Below, in pieces: positions 48,401 to 59,218 of a DNA stretch of 64,000 nt. The first letter of the stretch is position 1; every line of letters begins with the position of its first letter. The position numbers were made by a program, and so were the translations under genes. Source of the DNA: Peribolospora baueri (Eukaryota > Basidiomycota > Peribolosporomycetes > Peribolosporales > Peribolosporaceae); the NCBI GenBank assembly GCA_029717555.1, contig JAMDHS010000093.1:16607-80606 (forward strand), read 5' to 3'. The notes below the pieces were generated by a model. It was given only the letters and a program-made list of their open reading frames with translations. It made no database searches and was not told the origin of the DNA.

Positions 48401-49292
48401 TCACAATTACGGAAGGGCGGTAATCATGTTCGGCGTGCCTTATCAGTACACTGAGTCAAGAATTTTGAAGGTACGCCGTTAAATCGTCCTTTGTAAGTAT
48501 CTGTTACTGAGCTCTTGCTGACTACATCTCGTTTACGTGCTCGCTCGCAGGCCCGACTCGAATTTCTCCGCGATAACCACCGGATCCGCGAAAACGACTT
48601 CCTCACTTTCGATGCTATGCGGCACGCTGCTCAGTGCGTGGGGCGCGTACTGCGTGGTAAGACGGATTGGGGATTGATGGTGTTTGCGGATAAGGTGAGT
48701 GTGCTAACCCTCCCCCTCTCCAATTTATGAGGCAGGTAATTGCTTGGAAGCGGCGCTACGTGACATGTCATGACTGGACAACTCATTATCGCTTCTTCTC
48801 ATCGTCTTGGCTTCTCAGCGCTTTGCCCGCGCCGACAAGCGATCTAAGCTCCCACGCTGGATCAACCAATACATCACCGAGGAGCATTCAAACCTATCGA
48901 CAGACATGGCGATCATCGACGCCAAGCTATTCATCCGACAAATGGGCCAGCCTTTCCCTCCGGATACGCGCGGCACTTCGCTTTGGTCTCTTGACGATAT
49001 TCTTGAGAGGCAGAGGAGGGAAAAGGAAAGGGAGGAACTGGCAGCTGGCGTGCTCGATGGGCAACAGCAGGTCAGCAAGGCTTCCTCAGTCCCCGGTGGC
49101 GTCCTAGGCGGACCCATGGACATCGATAGTGCGAAGGATGCAGCCGACGCGACGAGGTTGGAGAAAAGCAGGTTCGCGGACGTCCCAGGCCGGGGTGATG
49201 AAGCGAACGAGTTCGACGAGGTCTTCGGCACGGGGGAGGCGCTTATGGATGTCGATGTTGAGCTTGGAGAGGATTATGACGTCGATGGGTAG
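45428..49292 (+). CDS. RAD3: XPD/Rad3 5'-3' DNA helicase, TFIIH subunit
   Basis: The ATP-dependent helicase of TFIIH, used to open DNA in nucleotide excision repair and present in transcription initiation. It begins [20 protein letters not shown] and carries Walker A as MPSGTGKT. The four Fe-S cysteines are in [17 protein letters not shown] and [10 protein letters not shown]. The DEAH box is VVFDEAHNI; later motifs are [54 protein letters not shown] and [20 protein letters not shown]. The helicase core ends near RTGTSLW-type sequence ([18 protein letters not shown]), followed by an acidic tail ending DYDVDG that is longer than usual. About 13 exons. The family match covers the full length and is certain. 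Confidence 0.97.
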
Positions 49293-49446
49293 CCACCTAA
49301 ATGGATGTGCGAGAAAAGGGTGCTCGATCGCGGACGGCGTTCCTCGGAACGAGCAAACTGGCACAGAGACGCTGCAGAATTTCCGTATGACGATTCCAAA
49401 GGAGATTGTATTTTTACATCTATCTCGTCCGTCCTATTACCTCTAT

Positions 49447-51185
49447 CTACTTATTAGGCTCTCCGTTTACACCGGCAATGTTCTTGACAGATTCGTACAT
49501 CTTGTGAAGCTCCTCATCCTGGATGTTCCTGCCATAACCTCTGCTCAAGCTACGAGACATGGTCTTGGTGGTTACGGTGTGGTCAGTTTTGCCGATCTGC
49601 AGAGAGAATGGTAGGAGGAGGGCAGGAACCATCGTGAGGCAGAAATGTCAACATTACTGCCTGGCATAAAAGAACGCGAGAAATCAGAGTGACACAGGCA
49701 AATGCTTACGATCTCAAACACCCTCTTCACCCAGTCGGGCACGCCGCGTATCAAGGGCAGGACGTTGGTGAATGCAGGCATCATGAGATGGTGGCTCAGG
49801 CCGCTGTCGATGGCATCATTGATGGCATGCGCAACTTGCCAAGCGTCGAGCGTCGGCGCAATGAAAGGCATAGGTGCATCCTCCTAAAGAAAGGACGGAA
49901 AACTTGGATGAATCTCGTCACAAATACAATAAAATGGAACAGAAGAAAATTTATCTTACCATGCCATCGCCTAGGGCAGTCCGGACCTTGGTCGGACAGC
50001 AGACGGTGGTGCGCACTTTGGGCGCAAAGTACCTACGTGGGAAGAGAAAGCGGATGACGACACTGTTGAGCCGGGTGTCTTGGTGTTGGCGTCAATAAAT
50101 GATTAGGCTCACCTCGACCTAAGCTCAGCTCTCAAAATCTCCCAAGCGGCGAGCGAAGCGGCCTTGCTCATGGCATACTCGACCATATACGCAATGGCCA
50201 AATAGCTAGCGGAGCTGGCGACGCTGACGACGTGACCGTGGTTTATCTTGATGAGGTGTGGCAAGAACTCGCGGAGGATGACGATGTGAGAGAAGGTGTT
50301 GACTTTGAGCACTTTTTGGAAAGAGGTCACGTCCGTGCTCAGGATTGGGCCGGCCGTTGCAATGCCAGCGTTGTCTAGAAGGCGCAACGTAAAAAGACAA
50401 TTAAGAGCAAATGTGGGCACCGATCAACACTATCAATTTGTGGTGAGCGACGAGAAAACTCACTGATGAGGATAGTGGGATTGCCGACTTTGGCTCGGAT
50501 CTCTTTCGCGACAACAGCCACAGCATCCTGGTCGGAGACGTCGCACTTGAAGTAGGTAACGCCTGCAGAGCCCCATTTGAGGAAGTAAAACAAGATGAGG
50601 ACAACCATTCCTGGCGAGCAAAGGGGATTGACTCGACTCACCTCGGACCTTGTACGTCGGCTCAGCGAGATCGAGGACGACGACTCTCCTCGCTTCAATA
50701 CCCTTCCTCCTGACCAAGTCCTCCACAATCTCCATCCCAATGCCGGTCGCTCCACCAGTGATTAGGACGATCTCCCCTCCCTTGACCTTACCATTCTTCC
50801 CTCTCCAGTCCGGCCGGTCGGCCCAGAACTGACCATTGTTACGAGCCCACCGGTTGAGAAGTTTGTTGAGAGTCTTTATGAGGATAAAGAGAGAAGGGTA
50901 GAGGGCAAGACGGGGATGGTGCTTGAACACGGCACGCCAGAACGAGAAGTCAAAAAGCTTCTCCGTGGCAAGTGACTGCTTGAGAAGATCGATGATGGAG
51001 AGCGCTGGGTGAAGGGCAGCATTGTGACGGAGGTACCCGAGGATAGGCCAGAGGAGGAGAGCAGCGAGAGGGTGGAACGCGGTGTGGTCCAGGAAGCCAA
51101 GTATGCTGTCGATCGTTAAGGGCGCCTTGAACGTCGTCGCGGGACCGGCAGCGTGGAAAGGATTGATGGGCGCGGAGGAGGACAT
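49447..51185 (-). CDS. Membrane-associated short-chain dehydrogenase/reductase (retinol dehydrogenase-like)
   Basis: A classical SDR of the RDH10/17-beta-HSD11-like group. ATG 51185 opens an N-terminal region with hydrophobic helices (HPLAALLLWPILGYL; LYPSLFILIKTLN), which suggests ER or lipid-droplet association. The Rossmann motif is IVLITGGATGIGMEI, followed by VVVLDLAEP and FKCDVSDQDAV. NAGIATAG follows an intron. The catalytic Ser lies in VVSVASSASYLA and the YxxxK is YAMSK (VEYAMSKAA). C-terminal segments PFIAPTLDAWQVAHAINDAI and GVPDWVKRVFEI lead to the end GVNGEPNK. About six exons. The gene converges on RAD3 with only 154 bp between stops. The substrate (sterol, retinoid-like or lipid alcohol) is not readable from sequence. 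Confidence 0.87.
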
Positions 51186-51533
51186 GGCGAGTAAGTCGGT
51201 TTGGCGTTGAGTTGGGGTTTGGGTCAAGGGAAAGAAGTCGTGCACGAAGGATGAACTTTTGTACTTTCTCCTTCTTTCCGGCTCGGAATTGCAAATGAAG
51301 ATCGTCGTCGTCGCGTGGGGTTGGCGAGTAGCGCGTGAAAGTTGTCTCGAGAGGACCGCCGCGTCGCGCACCACCACCCGGCCAACACGGTCAGGACATT
51401 TCATTGTACAACATTCGTCGCCTTGGAGATCCGCATACATGAGCGAAAGGTACCGGGGAGTCTCATCTCTATCGGCTTTGAGGATGCTGCCACTCCACAT
51501 GCTAATCCACATGAGCAACCGCATGGAGCATAT
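51186..51533. other. Intergenic, Doa1 3' end to SDR
   Basis: Upstream region of the SDR and end of the Doa1 gene, about 350 bp. It has CGTCGTCGTCGCG near 51303. Nothing further can be supported. Confidence 0.5.
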
Positions 51534-54500
51534 TTACACACTGGCCACCTCCGCAGTCATCTGTTTGATCCGCTCCTCCCCTCCCAGTTTGCCCGTCTTT
51601 CCCCAGTCGCGCGCGAGCTCCTTGGCCTCTTGCACGGCGCCGACAGGCAGAGAACCAGAAGACGGAGAGAGAAGCTGGTCGAATAAGTTTGAGGAGGCCG
51701 AAGACGTCGTCAGCGAGTGGTCAGCAACGGAATGTCAACCCACGATTGGCAACGTAGCAGTCAGCTAATCAGGCCGGCACCTGAGGACGAACAAAAGGCT
51801 CACCAAATTTCCAAGGCCGACCAGCGCTCTATATACCACTTCGCTTTCTCCCTCCTCGTTCCTCAGGATCTCGGTCAAGAGCTCGAGCACTTTGGGCGCC
51901 GTCGATGGCTGCGGTTTGGTCGTCGAGACGAGAGAGGCAGAGTAGCTGGATAGCGGAAATACAAGCCAACCAAAGAAATGAAAGAATGGGACCAGTGCGT
52001 GAGCAACCCGTGGCAAGTGCACCCGCACATGTTCGTTGGAGAAGGCTCCGGGGAGACCAAAGGTGACATAAAACGGGGGCTGCCTGATAATGACGTCCAA
52101 CCTACTTGAATGCAATCGTGGCCATGGCGATCCTACCGTTCTTGCCCAGGCTTTTGAAATGCGATCCCTTGAGCGAGTCAATAATCTGCAATGCACAGGA
52201 CGAAGCAGAGATAGCTGCTGTCAGTTCCTACCAACCATGCGCTTGTCATCAAGCTCAGGACCGGTGCCTCCGGGCAACGAATGGCGGGAAGGCAAGGGAC
52301 AAAGCAGGCAGCCGACGTTACTCACCTCGGCGCTCTTCTGTACAACCTCCCTCTTCCCAGTTCCACCAATGAACATGTTCGAGATGGCCCTCAGCGCGAG
52401 CATCGAGTTAGTGTCGCGCTCCTTTGCTTCCAGGGAGCCTTGCGCCGGCCATGGAGCGGACCACGAGGATGCTTTAAGGGCGAGAGAGGAGAGGGTAAAC
52501 TGGGAGGAAAGAACAGGAGCGCAGAGGTTGGAGAGACGAAGAAGGTCGAGTGCTACGAAAACGAGTCCCAGCGACGGAGGGGAGATGATGAGTTAGACTT
52601 GCTCCGGTCATTCCATGAAGACTAGAGCAGAAAACTGAGACATACCAGGGAACCTCTTCCCCTCAGGCCACGTCTGGAGCACCACCTCCAGTGGGCCCAC
52701 ATCCACCTTAGCCCCGCTCTCTCCCTTCGCACCCTCCACAGCCTTTGCTACAGCTTCCACGTCTGCCGCCCCAACGCCGCGAGTGCCGGCACCATCGATC
52801 TGTTGAGCGAACTCGTTAAGCTTGTTGCGCAATGCGGAATAGTTGACCTGCTTGAAAGAGAGAAAGCTCTTCTGGGGCAGCGTGGAAGCCGTGGGGGAAG
52901 GCGTAGCAGGTGTGGAGGAGGTAAACGGGTCAACATTGCCGGAGCCTGTGTAGGCGGAGTCGGAGCTGTGCACGGCTGAGGGTCTACCACTGCTTCCGCC
53001 ACTGCCTGCAGCTGTGTACCTCGATGCTCCTGACCAGACCACAAGGGGAAGGACTCGTAAGATCAATGGCCCGCGGTGACAGACGTCTTTTCATGAATAG
53101 AGGTTTGTGCCGCTTCGCTCACTCACCGGTGTACGGGTCCGAGTATTCCGGCTGTCCGACCTGGATTTGGGCAGTGTTCTTGTGGATGAAATCAACCACT
53201 TGATCCGCATGGCTGAGCGGGAGCTCGTGTCGGTTCAAAAAACGCTCGGCCGCCTCGTAAGGGTTTTCTGAAAAGACAAAAAACAGGGGGGCTCAGCGAA
53301 AGCGAAGCAAGACAGAGCACGAGTTACAGAAGATAAACACGCAGGGACGGTGCCGTACTCACCATTAACGTTATAAGGAAGCTTCAAAGGTGGGACGCCG
53401 TCTTGAATGTCCACATCGAACACGTAGTCATACTCCCTACCCTCGTAGAGCTGCTTTCTACCGCTGCCCACCGCGTCTACCACCTCGCCGACCTTTTGCC
53501 ACGATTCCTCCGACGACGACCACTGTATCGTTCCGGACACCAAGGACAAGCAAAGTCAGCCAAATGAGGGGGACAGATGCTAACGAGCCGCAGAATATCT
53601 GCTCCGTACCTGATGCGCCTCAACCAGAGAACCATTCCGAACCATGATAACTTGGCCCTCCTTCGTGCCTGGACGAGATAGAGCCTCCGTGCCTGGCAAA
53701 TTCTCTTTGTTCACGTCGCCGACCTGTGAGCTGCCGCGCCCATGAAGACGCACAGGGAGGGTGATCGAAAGGTGTCAGCAACCAAAAAAGCTTTTTTCAT
53801 GTGACTAATATGAAAGGACGTGGCATGCTCACGTATTGAGCGCCTGCCCCTCGACCTGCCTATCATAAGCAGAAATTTCCTCTTCGTTGGCCATCCGAGA
53901 CGGGTCGCGGGTAAAAACGCGCACGACGCCATCGCTCGCGCCGCTGGCGATGTCGCCATTCGGAAGCGCCACCACCGACCATACGCTGATGGCAGGGTGG
54001 GTGATCGTTTGGAGGTTCGTTCCGGCTGCGAGGTGTGGTCGGAGGATGTCAACGAATCTCAAGTGGACGGCTACAGTATGTGCTCTATCTATTGCGCCCA
54101 AGCGCTCCAGGGGCGGCTCACCTTGAGGATCCCAAATCCTCACAGTCCTGTCCTCTCCCCCGCTGACGAGCTCGCCGGAGGCTAACGTCGCCAGGGAGTA
54201 GACGAAGCTCGTGTGTCCATGGAGTTTGAGAAGGGGGGTGCGTGAGCCCGTCGTCAGGGAGTAAACGTTGATGTCGCTTTGGAAGGCGAGGAGGTCACAA
54301 GAATTTGTTGAGCTGAGAGGGATAACGTATCGAGGAACGAGAAGTCCGCAGCGTGAACTCACCCGTCATTACCACAGCTCGCAAAGGCCTGACCTCCCTT
54401 CAAAAGTGTCAATCCTCGCACAGCGTCTGAATGCTCTTTGAACGTCGCGAGAGGTCGGGTAGGGGATGAGACGGACCAGAGGTGGATGTCTCGATCCGCA

Positions 54501-55495
54501 GAGCCTGTGAGACGCATTCAAACAAGAGCGATAACACGATTACTGGATGGGCTCGATGCATACATCTTGGTCACCAGCAATCATTGCTGCTCACCGGTCA
54601 AAACCTTATCCTCATCTACTGCAAGAACGGCCCACACGGAAAGCGTGTGGGCCTTTAGCGTGGCTACGAGTTTCCAGTCTCTCCATACTTTTGCCGTCCT
54701 ACGGAAGCGACAGTCGGAGAAACAAGAGGGGCGGGGAGGTGCGTGGGCGTTTGAAGTGGTTGAAGACGTCAGGATCCAAATTTCTGGCCTTTTCTGATCC
54801 TTGCGTTATCAGCTCTGACTAGCCTCACAACTGCAGGACTCACTTGTCCCAACTCCCGCTGACCACCATGCCGCCTTTGCTGACATCGATCGCGCATACG
54901 TTGTCCTCGTGTCCCACGAGGCAGTACGACGGTTCGCCCACGTCGGGGCCGAGGGAGGATGGAGAGCTAGCGTCAAACTCATAGGCATTAATTAGCTTGT
55001 CCTGACCTGCGGTCAGGATGAAGCCTGTGAGGAGAAGGAGGAGGCAGAGAGCAAAAGTTTCAAAGGGGCATGAGAAGAGAGGCACACATTGACGGCACAT
55101 CCAAAAGACAAGAACGTCGGCACGCCTACCTGTTGAGCCTTTTCCCAGCCATCCCACGGCATTCACAAACCCATGATGGCCCCTCAACGTCGACTGCACC
55201 CTGAATGAGGACGAGCCTTCGTTGTCCTTGGCCCAGACTCGGGCGGTCTGGTCTCGTGAGCCTGATACGAGCACTGATGAGGAGATGGAAGCGACCGAGC
55301 GAACCTGTTGTCAAGCGGATAGAGCGTGCGGGACGGTGAGCAGCCCTCTCTTTCACCAGGCTGGCACGACCATTCCTTCCCTCCCATCCGTCGCCGTAGG
55401 GCCTGCCCATTCATACTGATAGGAGGGGGCCCACTCACGTCCGCTTGGTGGCCTACCAGCGAGGCGGACAGCTTGAAAGGCCTTGGAGCAGCCAT
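51534..55495 (-). CDS. DOA1: Doa1/Ufd3/PLAA WD40-PFU-PUL protein
   Basis: A ubiquitin-binding cofactor of Cdc48/p97 in protein and mitochondrial quality control and endosomal sorting. ATG 55495 gives MAAPRPFKLSASLVGHQADV, the first WD repeat. Repeats include VLVSGSRDQTARVWAKD, FILTAGQDKLINAYEFD, GMVVSGSWDK, SDINVYSLTTGSR with GELVSGGEDRTVRIWD, and GDIASGASDGVVRVFTRDP. The PFU domain starts at LPGTEALSRPGTKEGQVIMV and contains EGREYDYVFDVDIQDGVPPLKLPYN and HADQVVDFIHKNT. A Ser/Thr-rich linker with DPYTGASRY precedes the helical PUL domain (SNMFIGGTGKREVV; SEVVYRALVGLGNL; VQEAKELARDWGK). It ends TAEVASV. More than ten short introns. Confidence 0.92.
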
Positions 55496-56617
55496 ACCTG
55501 CGCGTACGACAAGATGAGATGGGTATGTGATGGGAGGGAGGCCGGAATGTTTAGAGAGCTGGGAGAGTGCGAGATGGAAACGTTTCCGCTCGGCTGACGC
55601 GTTTGTTCAGGTGATCGCGAGCGTCAAGCGTCGCTCCACGTGGCCGTGATTGGTTCTGCCAAACACTCCCTCCACCGAGACCGCCCAGTCGTGACAAACG
55701 TCCCAGTCTTCGCATGTCACGTCAAGTTGTGACCAGTCGCTCTCGCCAAGTCAAACAACTCTTGCGTCTCTTCTAGCCGTGGCGCCACCCCACACGGTGC
55801 GTGTCCATAGGCCTGAACGGGGCGCACCACGAGCGGGCGGGTAGCATTGTTGTTTTTATTGTCATCATCTGCTCCAATCACCACGGCCGTGCTCGGCCCC
55901 AATACTCATACAAAGTAGAACCGACTGTTCTTCTCAATAGATAGCTATCGGAAGACAGGCAAGGAAACGAGGACGATTACAACAGGGCCCGAAACGATGC
56001 GGGAATAGCGAGGAATGAAAATGTACGCCCTCAAACGATTCGCAGAGGCCTGTAGGGCTGATTCCCTGCAAATGATACGAGGGCGCCATATACCAAAAGG
56101 AAGTTGGTCTCCCACGAACCAAATACACGTCCGCGCCCACTGCACTCGGCACTTCACCTGTTACGACTTCCGATCAGGAAGTCGAGGTTCCATCCGAGGC
56201 TCGCGACGGCGCCGACGTTTGCGAACTGGGTGGGATGAATAAAGTCTGAAGAGAGAAGAAGACCAGACGCATCAAGCGTAGCCTTAAAAAGAGGCGGTGA
56301 GAGAGGTCTCGCGCACGCGTGCTGGAGGCGCCACGTGACCCTCTCCGGCGCGGGCGCTCGGGCCTCTCTCCCTGGCCCTGTGAGGGCAGCCGAGGCTGTG
56401 GGTCGCCGACGAAGGAGGGCCACAACCGGGCTGATGGGTCCAGGGGGCTTGGGAAGAATAAAACCGGGCGCAAGAAATCCTTATCTTATTTCCTTCTGTC
56501 CTCACACTCTCGTTACCTGCTTGTCCAGAATCTTTGGATCAAAACGAAGCCGCGCCGTTCGTCACACTGCCCCAGTCCCCCGCACAGGTCAACCGGGCCT
56601 CAAGACCGTGAAGCAAC
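55496..56617. other. Long divergent promoter, Doa1 and HORMA gene
   Basis: About 1.1 kb. It contains ACGCGT at 56315-56320 and CACGTG at 56332-56337 upstream of the HORMA gene, and short ORFs on both strands with no motif (for example minus 56154-56423). A pyrimidine-rich leader precedes 56618. Confidence 0.5.
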
Positions 56618-58899
56618 ATGCCTACGGCGGTAGCCCATCGCGTTCAACAAGAGCAGGCGGCCATGACCGCCGAGCAGAGCCTGGTAACAGTGAAAAAGCT
56701 GGTTCACACCAGCCTGGGTATTCTCACGTACCTCAGGTACGCCTGCGCCCAACACCGCCGTCCTTGCCCTTTGTCGCCGCCCGTTGACTCGCTGAGCATG
56801 CACGTATGCCCCCACCCATCTCCCGTTTTGCGTCGCTGACCTGACCCGGGACGATACTTCAGGGGCGTCTTTCCAGAGGAGAACTATCAGGACGAATACG
56901 TCCCTTCAGGACGCTCCAACAGGAAGCGCGACGCCATCAAGGTCAAGACGATTCGCAGAGGCTACAGCCGCGAGGCGGACATGCTGCTCGACTACTGGGT
57001 CCGTCGCTCTCTTCCTCAATGATTGAAGTGCGACGGTGTAAGCGCTTATCCCAGCCCGCATCTCCCATTCCGTCCACAGGAGCAAGGCGTCGTGGACGCT
57101 CTCGAGAAGGGATATCTCGCCAATATCATCTTCGCCATCTACTTGGACCCCAATGATCCGTGCAATATCGTCGAAGTGAGCCGTCTCAGAACGAATGTGT
57201 CTTGCATTACATATAACCATCTGATGCGGTGTAGCACCGCCCTTCTTTATACAGGCATACACCTTCAAGTGTGTTCCGCTAGTCCGCTTCAGGCATGTCA
57301 GCCAACCGTTCATCATATTTATGCTTCATTTTCGCGCATACAGCTTCACATATCACGCCATACCATCGTCGGATGCTAAGATTCCGGTCATGGAGGTCCA
57401 CGACAAGCTGCGCGGCCTGAGGCTTGGCCAATCGGCTGAGCCATTCAAGTTCGGAGAGAAGAGCATGCCCACCGTCAAGGACGTTCGGTCTAGTGTTCAG
57501 GTTTGTACTGGAATCAGGAGGTTTAACGTACGCTCTAGTACTTTAACGTGCCATTACCCGTCCCGAGCAGGCCCTGATCAGGACATTGATCACCTTGACC
57601 CAAAGCATGACCGAGTTGCCCAGTGAGGACTTCTGGTTGCGGAATTTCTGCCTGATCCGCTCAAAGCCTCACTCGCCCTTCTCGATGTCACAGGGAAGCG
57701 GTACATATCCCTGAAGATGTATTACAGCGAGGGGACGCCGGAAAGCTACGAGCCTCGGCACTTCTACAGAGTCGACAGCGAGAAGAACCAAGTAAGACAG
57801 CCTATGGCGGGCGCGACGCGGACAAGGCCGAGCTTATCCGCTTCTCTTTCCCTTCTTCATACCTGTGTATCAGTTCCTGTTTGGGACCAAGGAGCTCACC
57901 GAAGGCCCCGTCCAGTTCCGCATCGGCAAGGTCGACACTGGTCATCACGGGTGAGAGCCTCTCCACGAATCATGCTACAAAGTGAATCAAGCCTATATGC
58001 GCATTATTTCGATCCTCCGTAGGTTCTCTCTTCACGTAGCTTCTTTGGCCGACTCTCTCCCACCGCCCATTCACTACGACGATTACGCGGCCGCATCCAA
58101 GCTGGACCCTGCGATTGTCAATGACAAGGTGGTTCGTCGCCGGTACGACGACGAACAGCAAGCTGCCAGCGCAAAAGAGAGGACGGTGTTTTGGAACGCT
58201 GAAGAGCAGGCGCTTGAGAGCGACGAGGACCAAAACCCGAACGCCATCGTGCCAAGGTCCGTTTTGCAGGAAACCAATAGGGCAGTGACAAGGAAGAACG
58301 GGAACGTGAGCGTGATGAATCAGGACGTGAATGAAATGCTAAGGAGACAGGTGAGTCCAACCTCTGTGTCGCAGCGGAGGTGCTGTTGAAGCTTCCTTTC
58401 TTCAGACCTGTCCAGCTCACACATTTTCGTTGACTCGCTACCATTACAGGCGGAAGGTCCGAAGCGTTGCTCCATCTCATCCTTCCCGCCTACTCAGCCC
58501 ATAGACGAGTCTGCGGACGTGGTACTCAGTCAGCCCGCCGCGGGGCCCGCCGCAGAAACGTCCAGGACCCCCGGTCCTGTCTCGAGCTCTCGCGACCTTG
58601 GCCGTCAGGAGGAGATTCCCCCGGCCACCGCTGCCGACGACGAGACCATGCCTGACATCGTCCCGCTCGCTCGTGTGCAGACGCCGACCCCAACTCGAGC
58701 GCCAAGCCGCACCACAACTCGATCCAAGCAGCTGCCCACGAAGCGCAAGGCCTCGGATTCGCAGAACCACTACGACGGCCGAGACCGGCACGGACAGGCG
58801 TACAAGGGAATGGCAACGCGCACTCGTGCCAAGCGCAAGTGCTCCATGGCACCTGGCATCGACATCCAGGTGGAGGAGATGGAAGCCGAGTCGGAATAA
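56618..58899 (+). CDS. HOP1: HORMA-domain meiotic chromosome axis protein (Hop1/HORMAD-like)
   Basis: HORMA proteins of this type coat meiotic chromosome axes, promote interhomolog recombination and recruit checkpoint factors. It begins MPTAVAHRVQQEQAAMTAEQ, then the HORMA fold: SLVTVKKLVHTSLGILTYLR, GVFPEENYQDEYV, IKTIRRGY-type segment, LEKGYLANIIFAIY, AYTFKFTYHAI and VRSSVQALIRTLITLTQSM. After a 71-bp intron inside LP(R)KRYISLKMYYSEGTPESYE, VQFRIGKVDTGHHG closes the fold. A long disordered tail (KRTVFWNAEEQALESDEDQN-like; Thr/Ser/Pro-rich) ends IDIQVEEMEAESE. No cysteine-rich zinc module follows the HORMA domain, unlike S. cerevisiae Hop1. About nine exons. Symbol by homology; Rev7/Mad2 are less likely because of the length and tail. 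Confidence 0.8.
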
Positions 58900-59214
58900 T
58901 AGGGTGTGTCCCTTTGACGTATTTCTCCGTAAACCGATTTTGCGTGTAAAGTACAAGTAGCGTGCGTCCGACGTACATCCGTTATTTCCTACGGCGACGG
59001 TAATGAATCTGCATCCAGCGGCGATACTGGCGCCCGGGGCGAAAGCCGGCGGCAACCCCGATCGATGCATGCGCGCGCACGTGGGCGGGGAAGGGAACGT
59101 GCGGATAACGGTGCTGCGGCTACTGATACGGCGCGGGTGCTGCGGATGCATCCGATGGCGATATACGGACGCGATCATGCAGCAACTCGACTTGGACTTC
59201 CCCACCACGCCCCC
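58900..59214. other. Intergenic/leader region, HORMA gene to MAF1
   Basis: About 315 bp that contains the 71-codon uORF listed separately. The MAF1 frame is open upstream and has an in-frame ATG at 59065. Confidence 0.55.
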
Positions 59215-59218
59215 ATGA
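59003..59218 (+). CDS. Candidate uORF overlapping the MAF1 start codon
   Basis: A 71-codon ORF from ATG 59003 to TGA 59216-59218. Its stop overlaps the MAF1 start in the sequence ATGA, so MAF1 begins one base before the uORF stop. The peptide (MNLHPAAILAPGAKAGG onward) matches no family I know. Whether it is in the mRNA depends on the transcription start site, which is not visible. Confidence 0.3.
   Translation: MNLHPAAILAPGAKAGGNPDRCMRAHVGGEGNVRITVLRLLIRRGCCGCIRWRYTDAIMQQLDLDFPTTPP

Noticed and set aside
59065-59214. In-frame N-terminal extension of MAF1 from ATG 59065
   Set aside because: The added 50 residues are Arg/Ala-rich and unconserved; Maf1 proteins begin at the MKYLE-type motif.
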